This document shows positions 23,353 through 31,697 of a stretch of 64,000 bases of DNA, piece after piece. The position numbers and the translations under genes were made by a program. Below the pieces are notes generated by a model, which made no database searches, was not told the origin of the DNA, and saw only the letters and a program-made list of their open reading frames with translations. The stretch is from Micromonospora narathiwatensis (GTDB lineage: Bacteria; Actinomycetota; Actinomycetes; Mycobacteriales; Micromonosporaceae). Where the stretch lies: the NCBI RefSeq assembly GCF_900089605.1, contig NZ_LT594324.1:5580001-5644000 (forward strand), given 5' to 3'. The first letter of the stretch is position 1, and each line of letters opens with the position of its first letter.

Positions 23353-23919
23353 TCAGGTCACGACGCGTACGCCGGGCCATCGCTCGGCGGGGCGGTGCCG
23401 GGCCAGTCGTTGCCGGGAGCGGTCGGGGCTGACCCGGGTGGGGTTTCGTCGCCACACGCCGTCGAGGAGGTCGTCGAGGCCGTACGGGGCGCAGATGTCG
23501 ATCCGGTCCTGCTCGCCGAGGCGGACCGCGACGGCGGTGGCGTACTCGGGCCAGGTGGCGACCGCCTCGGCGATGCCGCGCAGCGGCGGCACCTGGTCGC
23601 CGAACTTGGCGGGATACCAGGTGTGCACGGCGGCCTGGTTCTTGGCTTCCCAGGGCGGCTCCGGCCAGGCTTCCCGCAATCGAGCGGTGGCCCGGTCGTC
23701 GTTGTCCCGGCTCAGATCCAGCGGATCGAAGAACACGACGTCGACGTCGCGTACCGCCTGCGGGTCGAAGCCGTCGCCGTACCGCTGGCCCCAGACCAGA
23801 TCACGCAGGACCCCGGCGCCGATCCACGCGTCCGGCAGCCCCGATTTCCGTACGACGTCGAGGGCGCTCACCAGCCATGGACTGGCTCGGACCAGGTCCC
23901 GCAACATCGCTTCGCGCAC
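23353..23919 (-). CDS. Nucleotidyltransferase-fold family protein
   Basis: A 188-residue protein of the small nucleotidyltransferase-like family found widely in bacteria. Signature segments: PDAWIGAGVLRDLVWGQRYG (about 30-49), RDVDVVFFDPLDLSRD (about 57-72, with the paired Asp expected of the metal site) and WEAKNQAAVHTWY...PLRGIAEAVATWPEYATAVAVRL. The Gly-containing loop and Asp-x-Asp pair suggest an NMP-transfer or degenerate fold; the substrate is unknown. Starts at GTG 23919. Confidence 0.82.
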   Translation of the reverse strand: MREAMLRDLVRASPWLVSALDVVRKSGLPDAWIGAGVLRDLVWGQRYGDGFDPQAVRDVDVVFFDPLDLSRDNDDRATARLREAWPEPPWEAKNQAAVHTWYPAKFGDQVPPLRGIAEAVATWPEYATAVAVRLGEQDRIDICAPYGLDDLLDGVWRRNPTRVSPDRSRQRLARHRPAERWPGVRVVT

Positions 23920-24095
23920 ACCTCCACCCTAGGTTCCCGGCCGACGGCGCCACTTGAGACCGGACGGGCGGAGCGCACTCGGGCAGTGCCGAGGGTTGTG
24001 GACGTCATGGACGATCGCGCCGGCACGATCTACGAACAATGCCGCGTGCAGGATCCGCGCAGCACTGACCGTACGGTGCCGTAGTTGTCGGATGT

Positions 24096-24470
24096 CTACA
24101 CCCCGCGCCCGCGTACCTCGTCGCTGGCGAAGGCGAGCCGGCGTGCGAGGTAGTCGCCGAGCGACGTGGCCTCCGGCACGTCCGGGTCGCCGGTACGGCC
24201 GGCGGGGGCGTATCGGGTGTGCCGCAGCTCCGCCACGAACTCGGACACCGGCGCGCCGGCGTGTAGCCCGGTGGTGATCGCGGTCGACAGGGCGTCGGTC
24301 AGTCCGGCCAGGGTGGAGCCGTGCTTGTCGACGCGCAGCTCGACGTGGGCGAGCAGGTCAGCCGCGGCGGCCGTGACGAGGCGACCGGGGATGCCGTCCA
24401 GGACGAACTCGGTCGTGGTGCCCGCCGTCTGACGAGGCGCCGGAATCCGGGTTCGTCCAAGTTCCGCCAT
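24096..24470 (-). CDS. Stand-alone TSCPD domain protein
   Basis: A 124-residue protein that matches the TSCPD domain found at the C-terminus of vitamin B12-dependent ribonucleotide reductase (NrdJ): HVELRVDKHGSTLAGLTDALSTAITTGLHAGAPVSEFVAELRHTRYAPAGRTGDPDVPEATSLGDYLARRLA is the full domain pattern (about 45-118). No reductase gene is nearby, and the Cys pair usually seen in TSCPD is absent. ATG 24470 has an AAGGAG site upstream; the open frame continues but is not supported. It may modulate an NrdJ encoded elsewhere; that is inference. Confidence 0.82.
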   Translation of the reverse strand: MAELGRTRIPAPRQTAGTTTEFVLDGIPGRLVTAAAADLLAHVELRVDKHGSTLAGLTDALSTAITTGLHAGAPVSEFVAELRHTRYAPAGRTGDPDVPEATSLGDYLARRLAFASDEVRGRGV

Positions 24471-24840
24471 CGTCGGATGCTCCTTCACGTCCGCGCCTCG
24501 CCCGGTCTTGGCGAGGACCTCGACACGGTAGGCAGCCGGACGGGTCGACGCCAGCGCGACACGGCATCCATTCGCACAGGTGAACGAACGTGAGGTCAGG
24601 GAGACGAGCGGCAGCCCGGGGAGGCGCCTGCGGGGCGTGCCGCACCTGCTCGGCCGAGCCCGGTGCGGAAAGGCCGGATGTCGCGACGCACTCGCGGCCC
24701 GCGTCGGCCGGCCGTTGCTGTGTGGTCGTGTGCCGTACACCCGGCGTTCATGTTCGGTTCTGACGGAGTTCAAAGGCTGTTCCGAGGTTCGGCTGCTTTT
24801 GTCTTGTTCGCTCCCTGCCGTTACGAGATGGGCTTCGAGT
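24471..24840. promoter_or_regulatory. Divergent upstream region of TSCPD gene and VTC operon
   Basis: 370 bp between divergent genes. The part next to the VTC gene (about 24710-24835) is relatively A+T-rich. A weak sigma-70-like pair, TTGTCT (24799-24804) and TACGAG (24822-24827) with a 17-bp spacer, would place transcription start at the ATG of the VTC gene. No other structure is recognised. Confidence 0.3.
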
Positions 24841-25773
24841 ATGCGATTGACCTTCCGACGCCGTGCCGTGCCGCCGGATCGCACCGCCGAAACCGTACCC
24901 CCGGACCCCGACCATCCGCCGTCGTCAACCGAAGGGAGTCGGGAACGCGGTGACGACGGCGGTCATGCGCTGCGGAGACCGAGCAAGCTGCACGCGTTCA
25001 ACCGCTACGAGATCAAGTACCTGATGCCCAGTACCGCGGTGTCGGCGCTGCGTACGGAACTCGCCGGACGCCTCGACTTCGACAGGAACGGCGTCAGCGG
25101 CAGTTACGGCGTCTGGAGTGTCTATTACGACACCCGCGATCTGAGATTCTACTGGGAAAAGATCGAGGGGTTGAAGTTCCGCCGCAAGCTGCGGATACGC
25201 CATTACGGCGACCGCTCCTCAGTCGACGACGACACCCCCGTGTACGTCGAGATCAAGCAGCGGGTCAACCGGGTCACCCAGAAGCGCCGGATTGCGCTGC
25301 CCTATCACCTGGCCCGGGATCTGTGCGATCGCCGAGTCATGGTCGAGCACGACCCGTCGCAACGGGCGTTTCTGGAAGAGGTATTGGAGCTGGCCTCCGG
25401 GCTGGACCTGCGCCCGGTCGCGATGACCGGCTACCAGCGCGAGGCGTTCATCGGACGCGACGCCGACGCCGGCCTGCGCGTCACCGTCGATCAGCGGATC
25501 CGCGGCCGGGACCGCGACTTCCACCTCGGCGCGGACGCCGAGAACCGGCTCATCGTCCCGGCCCGGCTCGCCGTGATGGAGTTCAAGGCCAACGAACGCG
25601 TCCCGTACTGGCTCACCGATCTCGCCGCCGAACTCAACATGTCGGTCGTGCGCATCTCCAAGTACTGCCAGGGCGTCGAGGCATTCGGCCGCGCGCCCCG
25701 ATCGATCTTCCACGTTCCCGACGACCACCCCGCCGGTGCCCCGGTACCGGCTTTCTCCGAAAGGGAGGCCTGA
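24841..25773 (+). CDS. VTC-domain polyphosphate polymerase-like protein
   Basis: A 310-residue soluble protein. After a basic, Pro-rich lead (1-45) the VTC tunnel-fold domain spans about 52-290: FNRYEIKYLM, SVYYDTRDLRFYWEKIEGLKFRRKLRIRHYG, VYVEIKQRVNRVTQKRRIALP and the closing LAVMEFKANERVPYWLTDL. Basic and acidic residues lining the tunnel (EIK, RRKLRIR, EIKQR, EFK) match those that bind ATP, metal and polyphosphate in yeast Vtc4. It would make polyphosphate from ATP. First gene of a three-gene operon: the next ATG follows after 3 nt. ATG 24841 is the first in frame close to the domain but lacks a strong ribosome site. Confidence 0.88.
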   Translation: MRLTFRRRAVPPDRTAETVPPDPDHPPSSTEGSRERGDDGGHALRRPSKLHAFNRYEIKYLMPSTAVSALRTELAGRLDFDRNGVSGSYGVWSVYYDTRDLRFYWEKIEGLKFRRKLRIRHYGDRSSVDDDTPVYVEIKQRVNRVTQKRRIALPYHLARDLCDRRVMVEHDPSQRAFLEEVLELASGLDLRPVAMTGYQREAFIGRDADAGLRVTVDQRIRGRDRDFHLGADAENRLIVPARLAVMEFKANERVPYWLTDLAAELNMSVVRISKYCQGVEAFGRAPRSIFHVPDDHPAGAPVPAFSEREA

Positions 25774-25776
25774 CCC

Positions 25777-26454
25777 ATGCCGTTCGAAGTCCAGGATTTG
25801 TCCGGCACGTTCAGCGTCGGTGACATCGCCATCGCGCTGTCACTGTCGTTCGTGCTCAGCGCGATGATCGGCTGGGTCTACCGGTTCACCCACCGCAACG
25901 TTTCGTACAGCCAGTCCTATGTGCAGACCCTCGTCATCCTGGGCATGCTCATCGCACTGATCATGCTGGTGGTCGGGTCGAACATCGCCCGCGCCTTCGC
26001 CCTGGTGGGCGCGTTGTCGGTGGTGCGGTTCCGTAACGCCATCAAGGAGACCCGCGACGTCGGGTTCATCTTTCTCGTCATGGGCATCGGCATGGCCGCC
26101 GGTACCAGGTTCTACACCCTCGCGGTCGTCGCCGCCGTCGCGATCAGCCTGATCATCATGGTGATGTACCGATTCAACTGGTTCGCCGCCAGCATCCAGC
26201 GGCAGGTCGTCAAGGTCCAGGTCCCGCCGGACGGCAACTACACCGAACACATCCAGGACGTGCTCATCGCGCACACCAGCGAGTTCGAGCTCGTCAGCAT
26301 CGAGTCGATCCGCGGCGGCACCCTGACCGAGATGATGTACACCGTCCGGCTCAAGAAGGGCCACGAGCCCGGCCAGTTGGTCGCCGCGCTCGGTGAGCGC
26401 ACCGGCGGCCAGCGGGTCACGGTACTGACCGGCTACGACCAGACGGACCTGTGA
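25777..26454 (+). CDS. DUF4956 membrane protein
   Basis: A 225-residue integral membrane protein with helices at about 10-32, 47-68, 85-105 and 110-128 followed by a cytoplasmic domain (about 140-225). The family signature is the loop AFALVGALSVVRFRNAIKETRDVGFIFLVMGIGMAAG. DUF4956 genes typically neighbour VTC-domain genes; the protein may form the membrane channel through which polyphosphate is moved, or a regulatory partner. It lies 3 nt after the VTC gene (AAGGGAGG site at its end) and overlaps the CotH gene by one base. Confidence 0.9.
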   Translation: MPFEVQDLSGTFSVGDIAIALSLSFVLSAMIGWVYRFTHRNVSYSQSYVQTLVILGMLIALIMLVVGSNIARAFALVGALSVVRFRNAIKETRDVGFIFLVMGIGMAAGTRFYTLAVVAAVAISLIIMVMYRFNWFAASIQRQVVKVQVPPDGNYTEHIQDVLIAHTSEFELVSIESIRGGTLTEMMYTVRLKKGHEPGQLVAALGERTGGQRVTVLTGYDQTDL

Positions 26455-28172
26455 TGCCACCAGCCAGTTCGCTGCGGCGCAGACTGCTGCACCGTGTTCC
26501 ATTGCGGGTGCGCCACTACTGGAAGCTGCTGGTCACCTGCGGGGTGTTCCTCGTCGTCTGCTCGGTGCTGTTCAGCACCGTCCGGGTCGCGCCGCTGGTC
26601 ACCAGCGCCAGCGACGGCCACGCCGACCGGGTCACCCAGAACATCACCGGAGCCGTCGAACTCTTCGACGCGAGCGTGGCGCACCGCATCACCATCACCT
26701 TCCGCGACAGCGACTACCAGCGGCTGCTCGACGAGTTCTGGCAGGATGGCGAGAAGGGCTTCCTCGAAGCGGACCTCGCCATCGACGGCACCGACGTTCC
26801 CAGCGTCGGTATCCGCCTGAAAGGCAACTCCACCCTGGCCGGACTCACCCGCAACGGCCAAGCCCGGTCCGGCGGATTCGGCCAGGGCCGCCCCCCGGGT
26901 GCCGGCCAGGCACCGCCGAACGGCAACGGCCCCGTCGGCGGCTTCCCGGGCCGTGGCGCTCCGGACGCCGCCGAACCAGGCGCACCGGGAGGCAACCCGC
27001 CGGGCGGGGGCGCCCAACGCGGTGATGCGCCGGGCGGCGGCGGACCGGCCAGCGGGTTCGGCCGGGCCTCGCTCAAGGCCGAAGAGCCCGAAACGCTGCC
27101 GTGGCTGATCCGCTTCGACGAGTTCGTCGACGGCCGCCGATACCAGGGCCACCGCGAGGTCGCCGTGCGGGTCGCCGGCATGGGTGGCGGCGCCACGGTA
27201 CTCAACGAGGCCGTGTCGCTCAACGTGCTGGCCGCAGCCGGGCTGACCGCCCAGCGTTACACGTACGCCAGCTTCACCGTCAACGACCGCCCCACCACCG
27301 CCCGGCTCGTCGTCGAGCACCCCGACGAAGGCTTCGCTGACACGCTGGGCGGCTCCGGCGTCCTCTACAAGAGCCTCGCCACCAGCCAGTTCACCGACCA
27401 GGGCGATGACCCCACCAGCTACGCCGACGACTTCAAACAGATCACCATGAAGGGCAGCCAGGACCTCCAGCCTGTCATCAACCTCATCAGGTGGGTCAAC
27501 ACCAGCAGCGACGCCGACTTCGACCGCCACCTCGCCGATCGCGTCGACGTGCCGGCCTTCGCCCGTTACCTGGCCGCGCAGAACCTGCTGCTCAACTTCG
27601 ACGACATGGCCGGCCCTGGCCGCAACTACTACCTCTGGTACGACCTGAGCGCGAAGAAATTCACCGTCGTCGGCTGGGACTACAACCTCACCTTTGCCGG
27701 AAGCGCCACTCAAGGCCCCCACGACACAACCATCATGGGCGGCCCTTTCCCTCAGAACGGTCAGGCACCACCGCAGGGCTTGCAACCACCGGCCGGCATG
27801 CAACTACCCGACGGCATGCAACTGCCCGACGGGATGCAACCACCCGACCGCATGCAGCGGCCCGGTGGTGACACCGCCGGTGGGCAGGGCAGGCCAGGAG
27901 GCTTCGGCGGGATGGGCGGCAACAAGCTCAAGGAGCGTTTCCTGGCCAGCGCCGCGTTCAAGACGGTGTACGAGGACGCCTACCGCGATCTGTACGGCAG
28001 GTTCTACGCCAGCGCCACGGCCCTGAACACCCTCGACAGCATCACCAAGATGCTGTCCACGGTGGACGGTTACGACCAGACGAAAACCGCTGCCGACGTC
28101 GAACAACTGCGAACCCTCATCCGGCAACGTACCGAACATCTCGCCACCAACAGCGTCATCACCAGCACGTAA
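26454..28172 (+). CDS. CotH-family kinase-like protein
   Basis: A 572-residue protein with one membrane helix near the N-terminus (LLVTCGVFLVVCSVLFSTVRV, about 23-43), so most of it faces outside. The CotH domain is split by two Gly/Pro-rich inserts (about 140-205 and 425-485). Key segments: ITITFRDSDYQRLLDEFW, SVGIRLKGNSTL, then LAAQNLLLNFDDMAGPGRNYYLWYD and FTVVGWDYNLTF, which contains the metal-binding Asp seen in CotH kinases. CotH proteins phosphorylate secreted or spore-coat proteins. It shares an operon with VTC and DUF4956 (TGATG overlap at 26454), and a strong terminator follows. Confidence 0.88.
   Translation: MPPASSLRRRLLHRVPLRVRHYWKLLVTCGVFLVVCSVLFSTVRVAPLVTSASDGHADRVTQNITGAVELFDASVAHRITITFRDSDYQRLLDEFWQDGEKGFLEADLAIDGTDVPSVGIRLKGNSTLAGLTRNGQARSGGFGQGRPPGAGQAPPNGNGPVGGFPGRGAPDAAEPGAPGGNPPGGGAQRGDAPGGGGPASGFGRASLKAEEPETLPWLIRFDEFVDGRRYQGHREVAVRVAGMGGGATVLNEAVSLNVLAAAGLTAQRYTYASFTVNDRPTTARLVVEHPDEGFADTLGGSGVLYKSLATSQFTDQGDDPTSYADDFKQITMKGSQDLQPVINLIRWVNTSSDADFDRHLADRVDVPAFARYLAAQNLLLNFDDMAGPGRNYYLWYDLSAKKFTVVGWDYNLTFAGSATQGPHDTTIMGGPFPQNGQAPPQGLQPPAGMQLPDGMQLPDGMQPPDRMQRPGGDTAGGQGRPGGFGGMGGNKLKERFLASAAFKTVYEDAYRDLYGRFYASATALNTLDSITKMLSTVDGYDQTKTAADVEQLRTLIRQRTEHLATNSVITST
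27780..27869 (+). repeat. Five 18-bp tandem repeats in the CotH gene
   Basis: Five in-frame 18-bp units (27780, 27798, 27816, 27834, 27852) encode the hexapeptides LQPPAG, MQLPDG, MQLPDG, MQPPDR and MQRPGG. They form part of the second flexible insert of the CotH protein and look like recent slippage products. Confidence 0.85.
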
Positions 28173-28202
28173 ACCGTACGCAGGCGACGAGGTTCCCAGA
28201 CA

Positions 28203-28246
28203 CTGCGGCCGGCGGTGTGAAATGGTTCGTGCACCGCCGGCCGCAG
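28203..28246. terminator. Terminator of the VTC-DUF4956-CotH operon
   Basis: CTGCGGCCGGCGGTG (28203-28217) and CACCGCCGGCCGCAG (28232-28246) form a perfect 15-bp stem with a 14-nt loop, 30 nt after the CotH stop codon. Strong enough to end transcription of the operon. Confidence 0.8.
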
Positions 28247-28482
28247 CCCGTGAAACCGGCACCAGTCGATCGCCGACACCGGTTCACCTGCCAAGCGAAC
28301 TACATCCGCGAGCAGGTCGAACGCCAATAGGCCCCGGATGTACCCGACGGCAAGCGGGGCCAGAATCGGGTCCACGACAAGTGGATCAAGAGGCGCGGGC
28401 AAGCCACGGCCGGCCCGGTGTCGACGCGCTCCCCGACGTGGGGGAGTACGCCGGTTACCGGCCGCGCCGACCGGTGTAGGAG
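28247..28482. other. Gap without recognisable gene
   Basis: 236 bp between the operon terminator and tRNA-Lys. It has short open frames on both strands, none with a ribosome site or a recognisable domain. It may contain decayed coding sequence, but I cannot support a gene. Confidence 0.3.
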
Positions 28483-28554
28483 TGGGCCGCCAGGGACTCG
28501 AACCCTGAACCTATGGATTAAAAGTCCACAGCTCTGCCATTGAGCTAGCGGCCC
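28483..28554 (-). tRNA. tRNA-Lys (anticodon TTT)
   Basis: The 72-nt minus-strand sequence folds as a cloverleaf: acceptor GGGCCGC paired with GCGGCCC and discriminator A, D-arm with GCTCAATGGCAGAGC, anticodon loop CTTTTAA (anticodon TTT at 28520-28522), and T-arm GGGTTCGAGTCCC. No CCA is encoded. It reads AAA/AAG lysine codons. No integrated element is attached to its 3' end. Confidence 0.97.
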
Positions 28555-28678
28555 GCCGAGGCAAGGCTACCCGAGCCCGTGCCGGCTCGGCGCACGGCTT
28601 TCCCGGTGCACCTCGACCACCGACCCGGCGTACCGCCGGCCCGCCCGACAGGGGCAGGCCGGCGGCCAGGCTCCGGGG

Positions 28679-28945
28679 TCAGCGGCGGCGGCCGGAGGCG
28701 CCGGACGTGATCGAGACGCCGATCGCGGCGAAGCCGACCTGTAGGGCCAACTCGATCCAGTCGATGCCACGGGTGTCGGCGACGCCGAGGACGCTGGCGA
28801 CGAGGGTGCCGAGCAGCGCGGCGACTATGCCGATGAGCAGGGTGAGCCAGATCGAGATGTTCTGCTTGCCGGGCACGACCAGCCGGCCCAACGCGCCGAT
28901 GATCAGACCGATGATGATCGCGGTGAAGATGCCGGTGACTTCCAC
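28679..28945 (-). CDS. GlsB/YeaQ/YmgE-family stress membrane protein
   Basis: An 88-residue small membrane protein with three hydrophobic segments and the family's Gly pattern: IFTAIIIGLIIGALGRLVVPGKQNISIWLTLLIGIVAALLGTLVA, then LALQVGFAAIGVSI. These transglycosylase-associated (GlsB-type) proteins are linked to general or envelope stress. GTG 28945 is chosen because GAAGGGA lies at the right distance and the first helix follows at once. Divergent from the epimerase gene; an inverted repeat lies between. Confidence 0.9.
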   Translation of the reverse strand: MEVTGIFTAIIIGLIIGALGRLVVPGKQNISIWLTLLIGIVAALLGTLVASVLGVADTRGIDWIELALQVGFAAIGVSITSGASGRRR

Positions 28946-29026
28946 GAGCCGTCCCTTCCCAGGCCAGTTATCTCCTTCCAGCGTTGCCCAGGCGCGCAAG
29001 CGGGCCAAACCCCTACCGTCGCCGAT

Positions 29027-29049
29027 GTCACCCACTTGCGTTGGGTGAC
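29027..29049. promoter_or_regulatory. Inverted repeat between divergent GlsB and epimerase genes
   Basis: GTCACCCA (29027-29034) and TGGGTGAC (29042-29049) are perfect 8-bp arms around a 7-nt centre, in the 156-bp gap between starts 28945 and 29102. It could be an operator for a symmetric regulator; no regulator gene adjoins. Confidence 0.5.
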
Positions 29050-29101
29050 GAGCCCTGATCGGGCGGGGTTGGTGCCCGCCGCAACGGGTACGGCACCTGC
29101 C

Positions 29102-30184
29102 ATGCGCATCGTGATCGTGGGGGCCACCGGAAACGTGGGCACGGCCGTGTTGCGCCGGCTGCGGCGGGAGTCGGGGGCGGAACTGGTCGGGGTGGCCCGC
29201 CGGCTGCCCGCAGCGGACGCGGGTGAGCCGTACGACCGGGTGGCGTGGCACTCCTGCGATGTCGGCGGTCCGGGGGCGGCCGAGCGGTTGGCCGCGATCT
29301 TCGCCGGGGCGCGGGCGGTGGTGCACCTGGCCTGGCAGATCCAGCCCAGCCACGACCGGCGCACCCAGCGCCGGACCAACGTCGGCGGCAGCCGGGCGGT
29401 GCTCGACGCGGCCGTCCGGGCCGGCGTACCCGCACTGGTGTACGCCTCGTCGGTCGGCGCGTACGCGCCCGGGCCGAAGGACCATCCGGTCAGCGAGCGC
29501 TGGCCGGCGACCGGGGTGGCCGGGTCGTCGTACAGCCAGGACAAGGCGGAGGTGGAGGCGTTGCTCGACACGGTCGAGCGGGAGCATCCGGAGCTGCGGG
29601 TGGTCCGGCTTCGGCCGGGGCTGATCTTCCAGCGCGACGCGGGTACCGAGATCAGCCGCTACTTCCTCGGCCCCCTGGTGCCGGTGCGGTTGCTCCGGTA
29701 CGGCCGCATCCCGCTCGTACCCGCGAACCGCCGCCTCCGGTTGCAGGCGGTGCACGCCGACGACGTCGCCGACGCGTACGCGAAGGTGGTTCTGGGTGAG
29801 GCGCGTGGTGCCTTCAACGTGGCCGCGGACCCGGTGCTCTCCCCGGAGCTGGTGGCCCGGCACTTCCACGGCTGGACGGTGCCGGTGGCCGCCCCGGTGC
29901 TGCGCGCGGCGGCGGCGTTGACCTGGGCGGCGCGGCTGCAACCGGTCGACGTCGGCTGGGTCGATCTGGCGCTGAACGCGCCGCTGATGTCCAGTGGGCG
30001 CGCCGAGACCGAGCTGGGCTGGACCCCGGGGGTCGACTCGGTCAGCGCGCTCCGGGAACTCCTCGCCGGCATGGCCGCGCTCACCGGCACCGCCTCCCCG
30101 CCGCTGTCGGCGGATCCCAGGCTTCCCGGCCGTCCCGCCGCGCTGCTCCGATCCGGCCTCCCCGGTCGGGGCGATCCCTACTGA
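29102..30184 (+). CDS. NAD-dependent epimerase/dehydratase family protein
   Basis: A 360-residue extended short-chain dehydrogenase. The dinucleotide-binding motif is at the very start (MRIVIVGATGNVGTAVLRRL), the active-site Ser/Tyr-x-x-x-Lys region is VYASSVGAY...SSYSQDKAEVE (catalytic Tyr at about 141) and the substrate part includes VVRLRPGLIFQRDAG and LQAVHADDVADAY. The substrate (nucleotide sugar, steroid or other carbonyl) is not defined. ATG 29102 is preferred to the earlier ATG because the Rossmann strand starts there. A hairpin terminator separates it from the convergent beta-helix gene. Confidence 0.9.
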   Translation: MRIVIVGATGNVGTAVLRRLRRESGAELVGVARRLPAADAGEPYDRVAWHSCDVGGPGAAERLAAIFAGARAVVHLAWQIQPSHDRRTQRRTNVGGSRAVLDAAVRAGVPALVYASSVGAYAPGPKDHPVSERWPATGVAGSSYSQDKAEVEALLDTVEREHPELRVVRLRPGLIFQRDAGTEISRYFLGPLVPVRLLRYGRIPLVPANRRLRLQAVHADDVADAYAKVVLGEARGAFNVAADPVLSPELVARHFHGWTVPVAAPVLRAAAALTWAARLQPVDVGWVDLALNAPLMSSGRAETELGWTPGVDSVSALRELLAGMAALTGTASPPLSADPRLPGRPAALLRSGLPGRGDPY

Positions 30185-30200
30185 CCGCCGCCCTCCTGTG

Positions 30201-30257
30201 TTGATCAAGGGGTTTCCGCCCGAGCCGATCGTCCTGGAGACGCAAACCCTAGATCAA
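30201..30257. terminator. Bidirectional hairpin between convergent genes
   Basis: TTGATCAAGGGGTTT (30201-30215) pairs imperfectly with AAACCCTAGATCAA (30244-30257), leaving a loop of about 28 nt. Located between genes ending at 30184 and 30284. The TTGATC/GATCAA arms resemble the GATCTTGG-type hairpins at 3959 and 7575 in design, though not in exact sequence. Confidence 0.6.
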
Positions 30258-30283
30258 AGCCGACCCGGCGCGGGGCGGCGAGG

Positions 30284-31471
30284 TCAGGTCAGGGTGGAGG
30301 CGGTCACCGTGGGTGGGCGGGCGCCGAGGAAGAAGATGCCGGGAAAGCCCCGGGTCTCGAAGCCCTGGCTGGGGTTGCGGCGCAGGGTCGAGCGCTCGAT
30401 CCGCAGGGTGCCGGTCCGGTTGTTGCTGACGAAGAAGATCGCCCCGCCGCCCTCGTTGGCGCGGTTGCCCTCGATGACGCTGCCGGCGATCCGGACGGTG
30501 AACTCGTTGCCGTCGCAGTAGATCGCGCCGCCGCTGCCGCCGCCGGAGGTGCCGCCCCGGGCCGGGTTGGCGCCCGTGCCGACCGCCCGGTTGTCGCGGA
30601 AGACGCTGTTCAGCACGGTCCAGGAGACGCCGATGCTGCTCGTCGCCGCGCCGTTGGCGCAGACCCCGCCGGTGAAGGTGCTGCTCACCACGTACACGGG
30701 CTTGTTCTCGTACTGGCTGAGCACCCGGAGGGCGGCTCCGCCCAGGTCCGGCCCGGTCCGGTCGCAACGGTTGTCGACGAAGCGCGAGTTGACCACCTTG
30801 AACCGGCCGCCCCGTACGAAGATCGCGCCGCCACCGCCGCCCTCGGTGCGGTCGCCCGTCGAGTTGCCGTCGGCGAAGGTCAGGTTCTGCACGGTGAGCT
30901 GCGGGTGGTCCTGGTTCTGGCAGTGCGAGGTGGTCCAACCCTGGGCCTGGTCGCAGGTGTTCATGTAGAGGATCCGGCGCTGGCCGCCGCCGCTCAGGGT
31001 GACCTTGCCGCCGCCGTCCAGCACGATCCGCGGCCCGTGCGAGTTGACCACCTTCGCGGTGGCCTTCATCCGGATGGTCACCGGCGCCGGGCCGCAGTCG
31101 AAGGTGATGATCCCGCCCGCCGCGACGGCCTTCACCACCGCCTCGGAGGTGCAGCTCGCCGCGGTCCCGGTGCCGACCGTACGGGTCGGGTGCGAGGTGT
31201 CCACGGCCCGCGCCTCGGCCGGCACGGCGGCACCGCCGGTCGGGTTGCCGGCCCGGAACGGGGACGCCGACGGTGTGGCGCTCGGCTGCGCGACGCCGAG
31301 ACCGGCCCGCGCGGCCGGGCCGGCCGTCGGGGTGACCACCGGGGCGGCGGCGGGTCCGGTGGCGCCGACCGGTGCGGCGCGGGAGCCGACCGGGTCGGCC
31401 GAGCCGCAGGCGGGCAGCGTGGCGGCACCCACCGCGAGAATGAACAGGACGACGAGCGACTTCAGACGCAC
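30284..31471 (-). CDS. Right-handed beta-helix lipoprotein
   Basis: A 395-residue exported protein with a lipoprotein signal (RLKSLVVLFILAVGAATLPAC; Cys at 22), then an Ala/Pro/Thr-rich linker (about 25-100) and a parallel beta-helix domain (about 105-390) with many short strands ending in Asn, e.g. VVNSRFVDNRCD, VLNSVFRDNRAV, IAGSVIEGNRANEGGGAIFFVSNN. Such folds bind or cleave polysaccharides or act as surface scaffolds; no lyase active site was recognised. GTG 31471 is used because the signal peptide starts there. It lies alone, between two hairpins. Confidence 0.85.
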   Translation of the reverse strand: MRLKSLVVLFILAVGAATLPACGSADPVGSRAAPVGATGPAAAPVVTPTAGPAARAGLGVAQPSATPSASPFRAGNPTGGAAVPAEARAVDTSHPTRTVGTGTAASCTSEAVVKAVAAGGIITFDCGPAPVTIRMKATAKVVNSHGPRIVLDGGGKVTLSGGGQRRILYMNTCDQAQGWTTSHCQNQDHPQLTVQNLTFADGNSTGDRTEGGGGGAIFVRGGRFKVVNSRFVDNRCDRTGPDLGGAALRVLSQYENKPVYVVSSTFTGGVCANGAATSSIGVSWTVLNSVFRDNRAVGTGANPARGGTSGGGSGGAIYCDGNEFTVRIAGSVIEGNRANEGGGAIFFVSNNRTGTLRIERSTLRRNPSQGFETRGFPGIFFLGARPPTVTASTLT

Positions 31472-31565
31472 CGCCCGATGCTAGGAGCCGCCGGCTCCCC
31501 CGCACGACCTCCCGCCGCATCCTTAACCCGCCGCTAAGTCGCCGCCTCGGGGCGACGAGGGGGCG

Positions 31566-31619
31566 GTTCGCCGAAAGTGCTGCTCCCGGGTGCCCGGAGC
31601 CCGCAGTTTCGGCGAAACT
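31566..31619. terminator. Long inverted repeat after the Eis-like gene
   Basis: GTTCGCCGAAAGTGCTG...CCCGGG (31566-31590) pairs with CCCGGAGCCCGCAG...GAAAC (31594-31618) over about 24 positions with a few mismatches. The right arm alone also forms a smaller hairpin, CAGTTTC-GGC-GAAACTG (31604-31620). It lies 79 nt beyond the stop of the minus-strand acetyltransferase gene (31698), a plausible terminator or dispersed repeat. Confidence 0.6.
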
Positions 31620-31697
31620 GCGGGGCATCGACCCCGGGGCGCGGGAGCGGGCACCGACCCTGGGGCGCGGGCGGCGCGGGGGCGGGCGTGGTGCGGG

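Noticed and set aside
23920..24095. Short open frame ending near 24084 (VVDVMDDRAGTIYEQ...)
   Set aside because: Too short, no ribosome site and no similarity I recognise; left unannotated.
28247..28482. Possible decayed gene next to tRNA-Lys
   Set aside because: Frames on both strands lack ribosome sites and recognisable domains; no direct repeat of the tRNA end was seen.
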